Assembly: GCF_014203535.1 (NCBI RefSeq)
Contig: NZ_JACHJI010000001.1
Coordinates: forward strand, 496,001-560,000
DNA length: 64,000 bases
DNA from: Streptomyces griseomycini
GTDB lineage: Bacteria; Actinomycetota; Actinomycetes; Streptomycetales; Streptomycetaceae
Reading direction: 5' to 3'
Shown here piece by piece: positions 57,251 to 64,000 of this stretch (within the stretch, counting starts at the first letter, position 1; every line of letters starts with the position of its first letter). The position numbers and the translations under genes were made by a program. The notes below the pieces were generated by a model. The model was not told the origin of the DNA and did not search any database. It saw only the letters and a program-made list of their open reading frames with translations.

Positions 57251-57985
57251 TCAGTGGCGCAGCGGCCAGGCCGTGCCCGCGGGGTCGGACTGCGTGCCGG
57301 CGTGACGGGCGCAGGAGTCGGTGAGGACCTCCAGCAGGCTCAGCGGGTCCGGCAGCGGGTGCTCCGGACCGCGCACCCAGTGCACCGACGGGTCGTCGTC
57401 GCCGAGGAGGCGGGCCGGCGGTACGAGGACGTAGGAGCCGCGGCAGTGCCAGCGCAGGCCGGGGTGCTCGTCCATGGTCTCCGGGTGGCAGTCCAGCTCG
57501 CACGGCCACCACTCGTCCTCGTCCTCGGGGGTGCCGCGGGTGAGGGTGAAGAACAGCATCCGGCCGTCGTCGCTCTCGGCGACGGGGCCGACCTCGGTCC
57601 CGGCCTCGAGCAGGCGGTCGAGCGCCTCGCGGCCGGCGTCCAGGGGGACGTCGAGGACGTCGTGCACCATGCCGGTCGCGGTGATGAAGTTCGCCTGCGG
57701 CTGGTGGCGGGCCCAGCGCTCGATCTGGGCGCGGTCGGTGGTGGACTGGGTCTGCCAGGCGAACGACACGGGGTGCCGGGCGGGGGTGGGGCAGCCGACG
57801 CGGTCGCAGGAGCACCGGTATCCGGCGGGGTGGGCGGCGGGCGCCAGCGGCAGTCCCGCGTCGGCGGCGGCGAGCAGCAGGGCTTCCCGGCCGCCCTCGT
57901 CGGCGGCCTGCTTCGGGCGGCGTTTTCGCAGCCACTGGGAGAGTCTGCCCTGCCGGCCGCTCCGGCCGCCGAACTCCGCGCTCAT
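57251..57985 (-). CDS. Bifunctional DNA primase/polymerase (prim-pol) N-terminal domain-like protein
   Basis: This is a 244-residue protein resembling the N-terminal prim-pol domain of actinobacterial replication proteins: ALLLAAADAGLPLAPAAHP, CSCDRVGCPTPARHPVSFAW and the RWARHQPQANFITATG segment. These domains usually start plasmid replicases, but here the chain stops after the domain with no helicase part. Acidic metal-binding positions are only partly evident (LDVPLDAGREALD instead of a D-x-D). It may therefore be a non-catalytic relative; many Streptomyces have such a chromosomal copy. Confidence 0.85.
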   Translation of the reverse strand: MSAEFGGRSGRQGRLSQWLRKRRPKQAADEGGREALLLAAADAGLPLAPAAHPAGYRCSCDRVGCPTPARHPVSFAWQTQSTTDRAQIERWARHQPQANFITATGMVHDVLDVPLDAGREALDRLLEAGTEVGPVAESDDGRMLFFTLTRGTPEDEDEWWPCELDCHPETMDEHPGLRWHCRGSYVLVPPARLLGDDDPSVHWVRGPEHPLPDPLSLLEVLTDSCARHAGTQSDPAGTAWPLRH

Positions 57986-58213
57986 CTATCTCCTCGCCTC
58001 GCCGTCGTGCGGACCAGCATGCCCTATGGTCCCACGATCCTGCGCATCGGGGGGCCGGAGCCCACAATCGGTGCAGGTGGGACGAGGGTGCCCGGACGGG
58101 ACGAGGGGCACCTCGCAGGGCGAAGGGTGCGCACGCGGGGGCCGGGGGCGCGGCACGGCGGACCAGGTGTCGCTGCACGCCGCGTCGCGAGGTGCGCACC
58201 TACCGTGGTCGCC

Positions 58214-59092
58214 ATGGTCACAAGGATCGCGCAGACGGGCCTGGCCGCCGTGGCTTCCGCGGTCTCGCTGGCCCTCACGGGCCACGGCGGCGGTCCGGCG
58301 GCCCCGCTGGAGTGGGGCGGCGGGCCGCTGACGGTGGACTCGCTGCCCCGCGTCACCTACGTCGCCCACCGCGGCGGGGCCCGCGAGGTCCCCGAGAACA
58401 GCATGTCGGGCCTGATGGCGGCGTACCGGCGCGGTACGGCGCAGGTGCTGGACTTCGACACGCGGGTGCTGCGCGACGGCACGCCGGTCGTCTTCCACGA
58501 CGCGACCCTGAACCGCACCACCTACCTGGGCGGTGCGGTGAGCGGCCTGGACGCCCGGGAGTGGCGGGGCGTCCGGCTGCGGCCGCGCGCCTCGCTGCCG
58601 GGGAGCTGGCGCTCGGAGCGGCCGCCGACGGTGGCCGAGGTGCTGGACCGTCTCGGCGGGCGGATCGTGCTGATGCTGGAGGTGAAGGACCCGCGCGGCC
58701 TGGACCGGCTGGCCGCGCTGGTCCGCGCCCGCGGCCTGACCCGCTCGGTCCTCGTGAACACCAACGACCCCGAGGTCGCCCGCCGCGTCCACCGCCTGGG
58801 CCTGCTGACGCAGCTGTGGCGCTCGGCCCGCCAGCTGCGCACGGACCGCCCCGGACGCTGGCGGTCCTACGTCGACGTGCTCGACGTCGACGTCAAGGCC
58901 CGGGACGTGGACCTGATGCGCGCGGCGCGCTCCGGCATCCCCCGGGTGTGGGCCCACACGGTCGTCACCCCCGCCCAGCGGGACCGGGCGCTGGCCCTCG
59001 GCTGCAACGGGATCATCACGGACGCCCCGGGGCGGCTGGCCCGGCACCCGGGACGCGTCATCGGGACGGCGAGCAGCGTGCTGGGGCGGTGA
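58214..59092 (+). CDS. Glycerophosphodiester phosphodiesterase (exported)
   Basis: This is a 292-residue enzyme. The signal segment is about residues 1-25, then the GDPD barrel with VAHRGGAREVPENS (H52, E61, N62), VVFHDATLNRTT, MLEVKDPRG and the C-terminal WAHTVV and GCNGIITDAPGRL. It hydrolyses glycerophosphodiesters from lipids or teichoic acid, giving glycerol-3-phosphate. The start region GGTCGCCATG has a weak ribosome site. Four bases separate its stop from the convergent TetR gene. Confidence 0.93.
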   Translation: MVTRIAQTGLAAVASAVSLALTGHGGGPAAPLEWGGGPLTVDSLPRVTYVAHRGGAREVPENSMSGLMAAYRRGTAQVLDFDTRVLRDGTPVVFHDATLNRTTYLGGAVSGLDAREWRGVRLRPRASLPGSWRSERPPTVAEVLDRLGGRIVLMLEVKDPRGLDRLAALVRARGLTRSVLVNTNDPEVARRVHRLGLLTQLWRSARQLRTDRPGRWRSYVDVLDVDVKARDVDLMRAARSGIPRVWAHTVVTPAQRDRALALGCNGIITDAPGRLARHPGRVIGTASSVLGR

Positions 59093-59096
59093 GGGG

Positions 59097-59729
59097 TCAG
59101 CGGGGCGCCAGGCCGTTCAGGGCGTAGTCGACGAGGGTGTCGGTGTACTCGTAGGAGATCGGACCCGTGTACTGGAGCCAGCGCTGGGCGAGCGGGGAGA
59201 CGAAGAGTTCCAGGGCGATGCGCGGGTCGATGTCCGCGCGGACGTCCCCCGCCGCCTGCGCGGAGCGCAGCCGGTCGACGTACAGCTGGAGCGACGGCTC
59301 CAGCAGCTTGGCCACGAACCTGCGGCCGAGCTCCTCGTTGACGACGCCCTCAGCGGCCAGCGCGCGCGACGGCGCCTCGAAGGCCGGGTCGTGCAGCTCG
59401 TCGACCGTGGCGCGCAGCACGAGCTTGAGGTCGGCGGCGAGGTCGCCGGTGTCCGGGAGGGCGTACGACTCCTGCCCCGCGGCCCGGGCGGCCTCGGCGG
59501 CCTGCTCGCTCAGGTCGAGGAACGCCTCCATGACGACGTCGGCCTTCGACGACCACCACCGGTAGATCGTCTGCTTGCCGACGCCGGCGCGGGCGGCGAT
59601 GCCCTCGATCGTCGTCTTCGGGTAGCCGACCTCCCCGACCAGGGCGAGGGCGGCGTCGTAGATGGCCCGCCGGGAGCGCTCGCTGCGGCGGGTGGGGTCG
59701 GGGGCGGGGTCGGACTGTCTGTGGGCCAT
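59097..59729 (-). CDS. TetR family regulator
   Basis: This is a 210-residue repressor. Its helix-turn-helix is TTIEGIAARAGVGKQTIYRWW, closely similar to that of the TetR at 37376-38002. The C-terminal domain (LELFVSPLAQRWL) is of the TetR_C type. It is divergent from a 74-residue gene, and the 106 bp between the two start codons hold a large inverted repeat. It presumably represses itself and the small gene. Confidence 0.93.
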   Translation of the reverse strand: MAHRQSDPAPDPTRRSERSRRAIYDAALALVGEVGYPKTTIEGIAARAGVGKQTIYRWWSSKADVVMEAFLDLSEQAAEAARAAGQESYALPDTGDLAADLKLVLRATVDELHDPAFEAPSRALAAEGVVNEELGRRFVAKLLEPSLQLYVDRLRSAQAAGDVRADIDPRIALELFVSPLAQRWLQYTGPISYEYTDTLVDYALNGLAPR

Positions 59730-59740
59730 GGGGCGAATTT

Positions 59741-59818
59741 ATCAGGTTGACAAGACGTTGCGTCTCGCCTGATGGTGGTGAGCGTTCGATACGAGACGTT
59801 TCGTCTTGTCAACCTGAT
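59741..59818. promoter_or_regulatory. Duplicated, inverted TetR operators
   Basis: 27-bp arms, 59741-59767 and 59792-59818, are inverted copies with 24 of 27 matches. Each arm contains an imperfect palindrome of the type CGAGACG-3-CGTCTTG. Two dimers could bind symmetrically, one at each divergent promoter. Confidence 0.75.
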
Positions 59819-59835
59819 CGGAGAAGGAGATCACC

Positions 59836-60060
59836 ATGGCCCGAGGCGGAGCCGGAAACATGCTGGGCGTCGGCGGCACCCGACGGCACCTCGGCCGCGA
59901 GGCCCTGCGCGGCGGCGGACGCGCCGGACACGCCGGGGGCGGCGAGGACCCCCGGGCCCGGAAGCGGGAGCTGCTGCGCAGGCTGCAGGAGGCGCGACAG
60001 GAGCGGCAGGAACGGCGGGACGAGGGAGAGGACGGGCGGGCGGCCCCGCTCGACCGGTGA
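59836..60060 (+). CDS. Small basic protein, DUF6243-like
   Basis: This is a 74-residue protein with the N-terminal motif NMLGVGGTRRHLGREALRGGG, followed by a charged helix (RKRELLRRLQEARQERQERR). The GGTRR-type start resembles a small Streptomyces family that I recall as DUF6243. A strong GGAGAAGGAGA site precedes the ATG. It is the presumed target of the divergent TetR. Function is unknown; the basic helix could bind nucleic acid. The stop lies one base from the convergent methyltransferase gene. Confidence 0.8.
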   Translation: MARGGAGNMLGVGGTRRHLGREALRGGGRAGHAGGGEDPRARKRELLRRLQEARQERQERRDEGEDGRAAPLDR

Positions 60061-60061
60061 C

Positions 60062-61063
60062 CTAGCGCCCGGCCGGGGGCGGCCAGGCGTCGCCCCAGTC
60101 GGTGTCCCGGGCCGCCCGGTACAGGTCGCCGTGGCGCTTGGTGACGGTGGTCCGGTGCAGGGACGGCTCCGTCTCGCACAGGTCGAGGAGGACCTGGCCC
60201 TTGCGGATCTGCGGCTTGCGGACGACGCGGGCGGGGGCGGGGCTCACCGGGAGGCGGGTGGCGGCGACGTAGCTGAACTTCTCGTCCTCGTAGGCGAGGG
60301 AGCCGCCCTTGACCTGGCGGTGCAGCGAGGAACGGCTGACCCGGACCGAGAAGTGGCACCAGTCGGTGCCGGGGGCGATGGGGCAGGCGGCGCTGTGCGG
60401 GCAGGGGGCGGCGACCCGGAAGCCGGCCGAGACCAGCCGGTCGCGGGCCTCGAGGACGCGGGCGTAGCCGTCGGGGGTGCCGGGTTCGACGATCACGACG
60501 GCCCGCGCGGCCCCGGCGGCGGCGTCGACGAGGGCGGCGCGGTCGGGGGCGGTCAGCTCGTTGAGGACGTAGGAGACCGTGACGAGGTCCGTGCTCCCGA
60601 GGGTGAGCGCCGACCCGATGCGGGCGCGCTGCCAGCGGGTGTCCTCCAGGGCGGGGTGGGCGGCGGCGATCTCCCGGCCGAGGGCGAGCGCGGGCTCGGC
60701 CCAGTCCAGGACCGTCACGGGCCGCTTCCCGTCCCAGGTCGCGCTCACCGCCCAGGCCGCCGCGCCGGTGCCGCCGCCCACGTCCACGTGGTCGGCGGGC
60801 GTCCACCCGGGCACCGCGCGGGCGAACGCCGCCAGCGCCGAGCGCACCGCCTCGAACGTCGCGGGCATGCGGTACGCGGCGTACGCGGCCACGTCGGCCC
60901 GGTCCCGCAGGATGGGGGCCCCGGTGGGGGTGGCGCCCCGGTAGGCGGCGATCAGCCGCTCGACGGCCTGCGCGGCCTGCCGCGGCGGAAGCCCGTCGAG
61001 CAGCCCGGCGAGGGTGCTGCGCAGGGTCTCGGCGGGAGTGAGGGAGGCGGCGGGGGCGTTCAC
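60062..61063 (-). CDS. Rsm22-like (mitochondrial small ribosomal subunit type) methyltransferase
   Basis: This is a 333-residue protein. The SAM-binding motif is VDVGGGTGAAAWAVSATW, followed by DLVTVSYVLNELT, PGTPDGYARVLEARDRL and a cysteine cluster (CPHSAACPI and WCHF) typical of Rsm22 proteins, where it may bind a metal or Fe-S cluster. The C-terminal LDLCETEPSLHRTTVTKRHG also matches. Rsm22 is linked to assembly or methylation of the small ribosomal subunit; the bacterial role is unclear. The start is GTG at 61063. Confidence 0.88.
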   Translation of the reverse strand: MNAPAASLTPAETLRSTLAGLLDGLPPRQAAQAVERLIAAYRGATPTGAPILRDRADVAAYAAYRMPATFEAVRSALAAFARAVPGWTPADHVDVGGGTGAAAWAVSATWDGKRPVTVLDWAEPALALGREIAAAHPALEDTRWQRARIGSALTLGSTDLVTVSYVLNELTAPDRAALVDAAAGAARAVVIVEPGTPDGYARVLEARDRLVSAGFRVAAPCPHSAACPIAPGTDWCHFSVRVSRSSLHRQVKGGSLAYEDEKFSYVAATRLPVSPAPARVVRKPQIRKGQVLLDLCETEPSLHRTTVTKRHGDLYRAARDTDWGDAWPPPAGR

Positions 61064-61085
61064 CTCACGATTCTCTCAGGTTCCC

Positions 61086-62219
61086 TCAGGTCCGCCGGAC
61101 CGCCCGGGCCATCCGGGTCCCCGCGTCCGCCCGGGGCGCGTTGTCCGGGGCCGGGCGGCGGCGGGGGTGGACGGTGTTGGCGAGGAGGACCAGGTAGGTG
61201 TCCGTGGCCCGGTCCAGGACCAGCGACGTCCCCGTGAAACCGGTGTGCCCCGCCGCTCCGCGCCCCGCCAGTTCGCCCATGAACCAGGGCTGGTCCAGGG
61301 CGAAGCCCAGCCCGGGCGGGGTGAACAGCAGGTCCACGAAGTCGGGGCCGAGGATGCGGGCGGGACCGTACGCGCCGCCGGCCAGCAGCGTGCGGCAGAA
61401 CACCGCCAGGTCCCGTCCCGTGGAGAACAGGCCGGCGTGGCCCGCGACCCCGCCCAGCGCCCAGGCGTTCTCGTCGTGCACCTCGCCCCGCAGCATCCCC
61501 CGGTCCGCCTTGGCCCACGGCCGCCGCTGGTCCTCGGTGGCCGCCGCGCCCGGGCACGGTCCGAAGCCGGTCGCCGTCATGCCGAGCGGGCGGGTGATGC
61601 CGTCCCGGATCAGCGTGTCGAGCGTGCGGCCGGTGAGGCGCTCCAGGACGTGCTGGAGCAGCAGCATGTTGAGGTCGGAGTAGCAGTACGTGCCGGGCAC
61701 GCCGACGGGCGGCTCGGCGCGCAGCAGCGCCAGGCGCTCCGCGTCGTCGGCGCAGTCGTGCAGCGGGAGTTCGGGGCGCAGCCCGGAGGTGTGGGTGAGC
61801 AGCTGACGGACCGTGATGCCGTGCCGCGCCGCCGCCGTGAAGTCCGGCAGGTACGCGCCCACGCGCGCGTCGATGCCGAGCGTGCCCCGCTCGATCTGCT
61901 GCACGGCGGCCACCGAGGTGAACAGCTTGGTGAGGGACGCCAGGTCGAAGGGGGTGTCCACGGTCATCGGCACGCGTTCGGCCGGCGGCAGTTCCACCGC
62001 GGTGTCCGTCTCCGCGTCGTACGCCGCGTACCGCACGGCCCAGCCCGCCGCCTCCTGCACGGCGAGCACCGGGCCGCGGCCGGCGACCACGACGGCGCCG
62101 GCCGCCCAGGGGCGCTCACCGGTGGTGCGGGCGTGGACCTCCCGCACCAGCCGGCGCACTTCCCCCGGGTCGAGCCCGGCCCGTTCCGGAGTGCCGTGAC
62201 GCAGTCTCGGGGCGCTCAG
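61086..62219 (-). CDS. Serine hydrolase of the beta-lactamase/DD-peptidase fold
   Basis: This is a 377-residue protein of the class C beta-lactamase-like family. It has the SxxK motif in FDLASLTKLFTSVAAVQ and the Tyr motif YCYSDLNMLLL; GHTGFTG replaces the KTG box. Substrates could be peptidoglycan peptides or esters. The frame has no ATG/GTG/TTG before conserved-looking sequence HGTPERAGLDPGEVRR. A CTG at 62219 overlaps the upstream exporter's stop (CTGA) behind GAGAGGA, and a GTG at 62159 is the alternative. Probably coupled to the exporter gene. Confidence 0.87.
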   Translation of the reverse strand: MSAPRLRHGTPERAGLDPGEVRRLVREVHARTTGERPWAAGAVVVAGRGPVLAVQEAAGWAVRYAAYDAETDTAVELPPAERVPMTVDTPFDLASLTKLFTSVAAVQQIERGTLGIDARVGAYLPDFTAAARHGITVRQLLTHTSGLRPELPLHDCADDAERLALLRAEPPVGVPGTYCYSDLNMLLLQHVLERLTGRTLDTLIRDGITRPLGMTATGFGPCPGAAATEDQRRPWAKADRGMLRGEVHDENAWALGGVAGHAGLFSTGRDLAVFCRTLLAGGAYGPARILGPDFVDLLFTPPGLGFALDQPWFMGELAGRGAAGHTGFTGTSLVLDRATDTYLVLLANTVHPRRRPAPDNAPRADAGTRMARAVRRT

Positions 62220-63580
62220 AAGTCCTCTCCCCCCGTGCTCGCACGTCCCTTCCCGGGACGGCACATCCCCGCGAAGCAGGCCAGCGCCACCAGCGCGCAG
62301 GCCAGTTGGACGACGGCCATCGGGACGGCGGTGTCCTCCCCGGCGATCCCGACCAGCGGGGTGGCGACCGCGCCGACGAGGAAGGACGTCGTGCCGAGCA
62401 GGGCCGACGCGGCGCCGGCGGCCTGCCGGGTGCGCATCAGGGCGAGGGTCTGGGTGTTGGGCAGGGTGACGCCCATCGCGGACATCAGCACGAACAGCGC
62501 GGCGGCCACGGGCGCCAGCCCGGTCTCGCCGAACACGCCCAGCGCCATCAGCAGCAGCGCCGCCGCGGCGACGACCACGACGGCGAGCCCGATGCCGAGC
62601 ACCCGGTCCAGCCGGACCCGGCCGACCAGCACCTTGCCGTTGAGCTGCCCCATGGCCACCAGCCCGATCGAGTTGAGCCCGAACAGCAGGCTGAACGTCT
62701 GCGGGGAGGCGCCGTAGATCTCCTGGACGACGAACGGGGAGGCCGCGACGTAGGCGAAGAGGGAGGCGAAGGCGAAGGAGCCGGTGAGCATGTAGCCGGT
62801 GAAGGGCCGGTCGGCGAGCAGCCGGCGCATCGAGCCGAGGGCCGCGCCGACGCCGCCGCCGTGGCGGTCGGCGGGGGCCAGCGTCTCCGGCAGCTTCGCC
62901 CAGACCAGGACCGCCAGCAGCGCCCCGACGACGGTGAGGACGACGAACACGCCCCGCCAGTCCGTCACCCGCAGGATCTGCCCGCCGACGAGCGGCGCCA
63001 CGATCGGCGCGACGCCGGAGATCAGCATGAGGGTCGAGAAGAAGCGGGCCATGGCCACGCCGTCGTACAGGTCGCGGACCACCGCCCGCGCGATGACGAT
63101 GCCGGCCGCGCCCGCGAGGCCCTGCGCCACCCGGAAGGCGACGAGGAGTTCGACGGTCGGCGCGAACGCGCACAGCGCGGTGGCGACGACGTAGACCGCG
63201 AGGCCGACGAGCAGCGGACGGCGGCGCCCCCACCGGTCGCTCATCGGGCCGACCGCCAGCTGCCCGAGCGCCATGCCGGCCAGGCAGGCGGTGAGCGTGA
63301 GCTGGACGGTGGCGGCGGGCGCGTGCAGCGACCGGGTGACCTCCGGAAGGGCGGGGAGGTACATGTCCATCGCCAGCGGGGGCGTGGCGGTCAGGCCGCC
63401 CAGGAGGAACGTGACCAGCAGGCTGGTGCGGCCGGCGGTCGCGCGGAGCGCCGGTGCCGCGCTCGCCGCCGGGCCCTCCACCGGATCCGCCACCGGGCTT
63501 GTCGCCGGATTCGTCACCGGGTTCGTCTTTGTCGTCGAGTTCGTCGTGGGGTTCGGTATGGACGGCCCGCCCTCGGGCAT
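62216..63580 (-). CDS. MFS multidrug exporter, Bcr/CflA family
   Basis: This is a 454-residue, 12-helix transporter. The N-terminal tail of about 45 residues is a low-complexity series of NP-x-T units. Typical motifs are PLAMDMYLPALPEV in helix 1, GPMSDRWGRRRPLLVG and the helix 5 motif ARAVVRDLYDG. It likely exports drugs such as bicyclomycin or other small molecules. The ATG at 63580 has GGGAGGGG at 5 bases; an earlier ATG at 63604 is less likely. It is coupled to the serine hydrolase and divergent from the oxidoreductase. Confidence 0.93.
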   Translation of the reverse strand: MPEGGPSIPNPTTNSTTKTNPVTNPATSPVADPVEGPAASAAPALRATAGRTSLLVTFLLGGLTATPPLAMDMYLPALPEVTRSLHAPAATVQLTLTACLAGMALGQLAVGPMSDRWGRRRPLLVGLAVYVVATALCAFAPTVELLVAFRVAQGLAGAAGIVIARAVVRDLYDGVAMARFFSTLMLISGVAPIVAPLVGGQILRVTDWRGVFVVLTVVGALLAVLVWAKLPETLAPADRHGGGVGAALGSMRRLLADRPFTGYMLTGSFAFASLFAYVAASPFVVQEIYGASPQTFSLLFGLNSIGLVAMGQLNGKVLVGRVRLDRVLGIGLAVVVVAAAALLLMALGVFGETGLAPVAAALFVLMSAMGVTLPNTQTLALMRTRQAAGAASALLGTTSFLVGAVATPLVGIAGEDTAVPMAVVQLACALVALACFAGMCRPGKGRASTGGEDF

Positions 63581-63660
63581 GTGGCCCCTCCCTCTCTGGT
63601 TCATCGGCTCTCTATGCTCTCAGCTCGTACGGAGTGCTCGGGGCGTCGACGGCGATGTCG

Positions 63661-63674
63661 TGGGAGCGCTTCCA
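63661..63674. promoter_or_regulatory. CebR-like operator TGGGAGCGCTTCCA
   Basis: It differs at one base from the CebR box TGGGAGCGCTCCCA known from cellulose/cellobiose genes of Streptomyces. It lies 48 bp before the oxidoreductase gene. Confidence 0.6.
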
Positions 63675-63721
63675 TCGACGTTTGCGGCCGAGGTGCCGAC
63701 GACACGGGCAGGGGTGGAACG

Positions 63722-64000
63722 AATGACGGAGCAGAACGTTCGCTGGGGGATCCTCGCGACCGGCGGTATCGCCGCGACGTTCACGGCGGACCTGGTGGAC
63801 CTGCCGGACGCGGAGGTCGTGGCGGTGGCGTCGCGGTCGCCGGAGTCGGCGAAGGCGTTCGCCGAACGGTTCGGGATACCGCGGGCGTACGGCGACTGGG
63901 AGTCGCTGGCGCGGGACGAGGAGGTCGACGTCGTCTACGTCGCCACGCCCCACTCGGCGCACCGCGCGGCGGCCGGGCTGATGCTGGAGGCCGGGCGGAA
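63722..64000 (+). CDS. Gfo/Idh/MocA family oxidoreductase (partial, runs off the window)
   Basis: The first 93 codons are present. The NAD(P) Rossmann motif WGILATGGIAATFTADL is followed by VVAVASRSPESAKAFAERFG and VVYVATPHSAHR, classical for Gfo/Idh/MocA sugar or inositol dehydrogenases. The start at 63722 follows GTGGAACGA. The upstream CebR-like palindrome suggests control by a sugar-sensing LacI-type repressor. Confidence 0.92.

Overview
The window is about 73% GC with very strong third-position GC bias. It carries Streptomyces signature genes: a MalR-controlled maltose operon, GlnE, a GlnA2-type glutamine synthetase, an XRE/DUF397 pair, NsrR with a flavohemoglobin, and SARP-like BTAD/NB-ARC regulators. 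It is almost certainly the chromosome of a Streptomyces close to S. coelicolor/S. lividans. The order mal operon, malR, PAP2-like gene, glnE, glnA2, nadE, panB, map follows my recollection of the SCO2226-SCO2260 region. No rRNA, tRNA, CRISPR array, transposase or integrase was seen.

Layout. 1-3.2 kb: a membrane protein, a TetR regulator and a 4-oxalocrotonate-tautomerase-fold enzyme. 3.2-17 kb: starch and maltodextrin use. This comprises a secreted 1803-residue amylase-pullulanase fusion, a secreted alpha-amylase, the intracellular alpha-glucosidase AglA, the ABC importer MalEFG (no ATPase encoded here) and the divergent repressor MalR. Related palindromes lie before the pullulanase, amylase and malE genes. 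17-21 kb: PAP2-like membrane enzyme and GlnE. 21-24 kb: a VOC protein and a three-gene membrane/coiled-coil operon. 24-26 kb: a divergent regulatory locus (XRE-DUF5753, DUF397 and a probable leaderless gene). 26-29 kb: secreted pectate lyase and GlnA2. 29-31 kb: flavohemoglobin and NsrR facing each other, each with an NsrR-like box. 31-34.4 kb: DUF3105/DUF305 pair and NAD synthetase.

34.7-42.8 kb: MFS transporter, membrane endonuclease/phosphatase-fold protein, DHA2 efflux pump with its TetR regulator and a clear operator, PanB, and a drug-type ABC transporter. 42.8-49.9 kb: a large BTAD/NB-ARC regulator, a frameshifted gene, an M50 protease, an F420:NADP reductase-like protein and a decayed lipoprotein-like stretch. 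50-57 kb: methionine aminopeptidase, heme oxygenase behind an iron box, a lipoprotein, a PhzF-like protein, a Rieske oxygenase with a membrane partner, and another lipoprotein. 57-64 kb: orphan prim-pol-like protein, glycerophosphodiesterase, TetR with a duplicated inverted operator, Rsm22-like methyltransferase, serine hydrolase, Bcr/CflA-type exporter and the start of a Gfo/Idh/MocA oxidoreductase behind a CebR-like box.

Most transcription units end in GC-rich perfect hairpins without U-tracts, as is usual in Streptomyces. Starts were chosen from ribosome binding sites and known family lengths. Residue numbers refer to those starts. Family names come from recognising motifs by eye, not from database searches.
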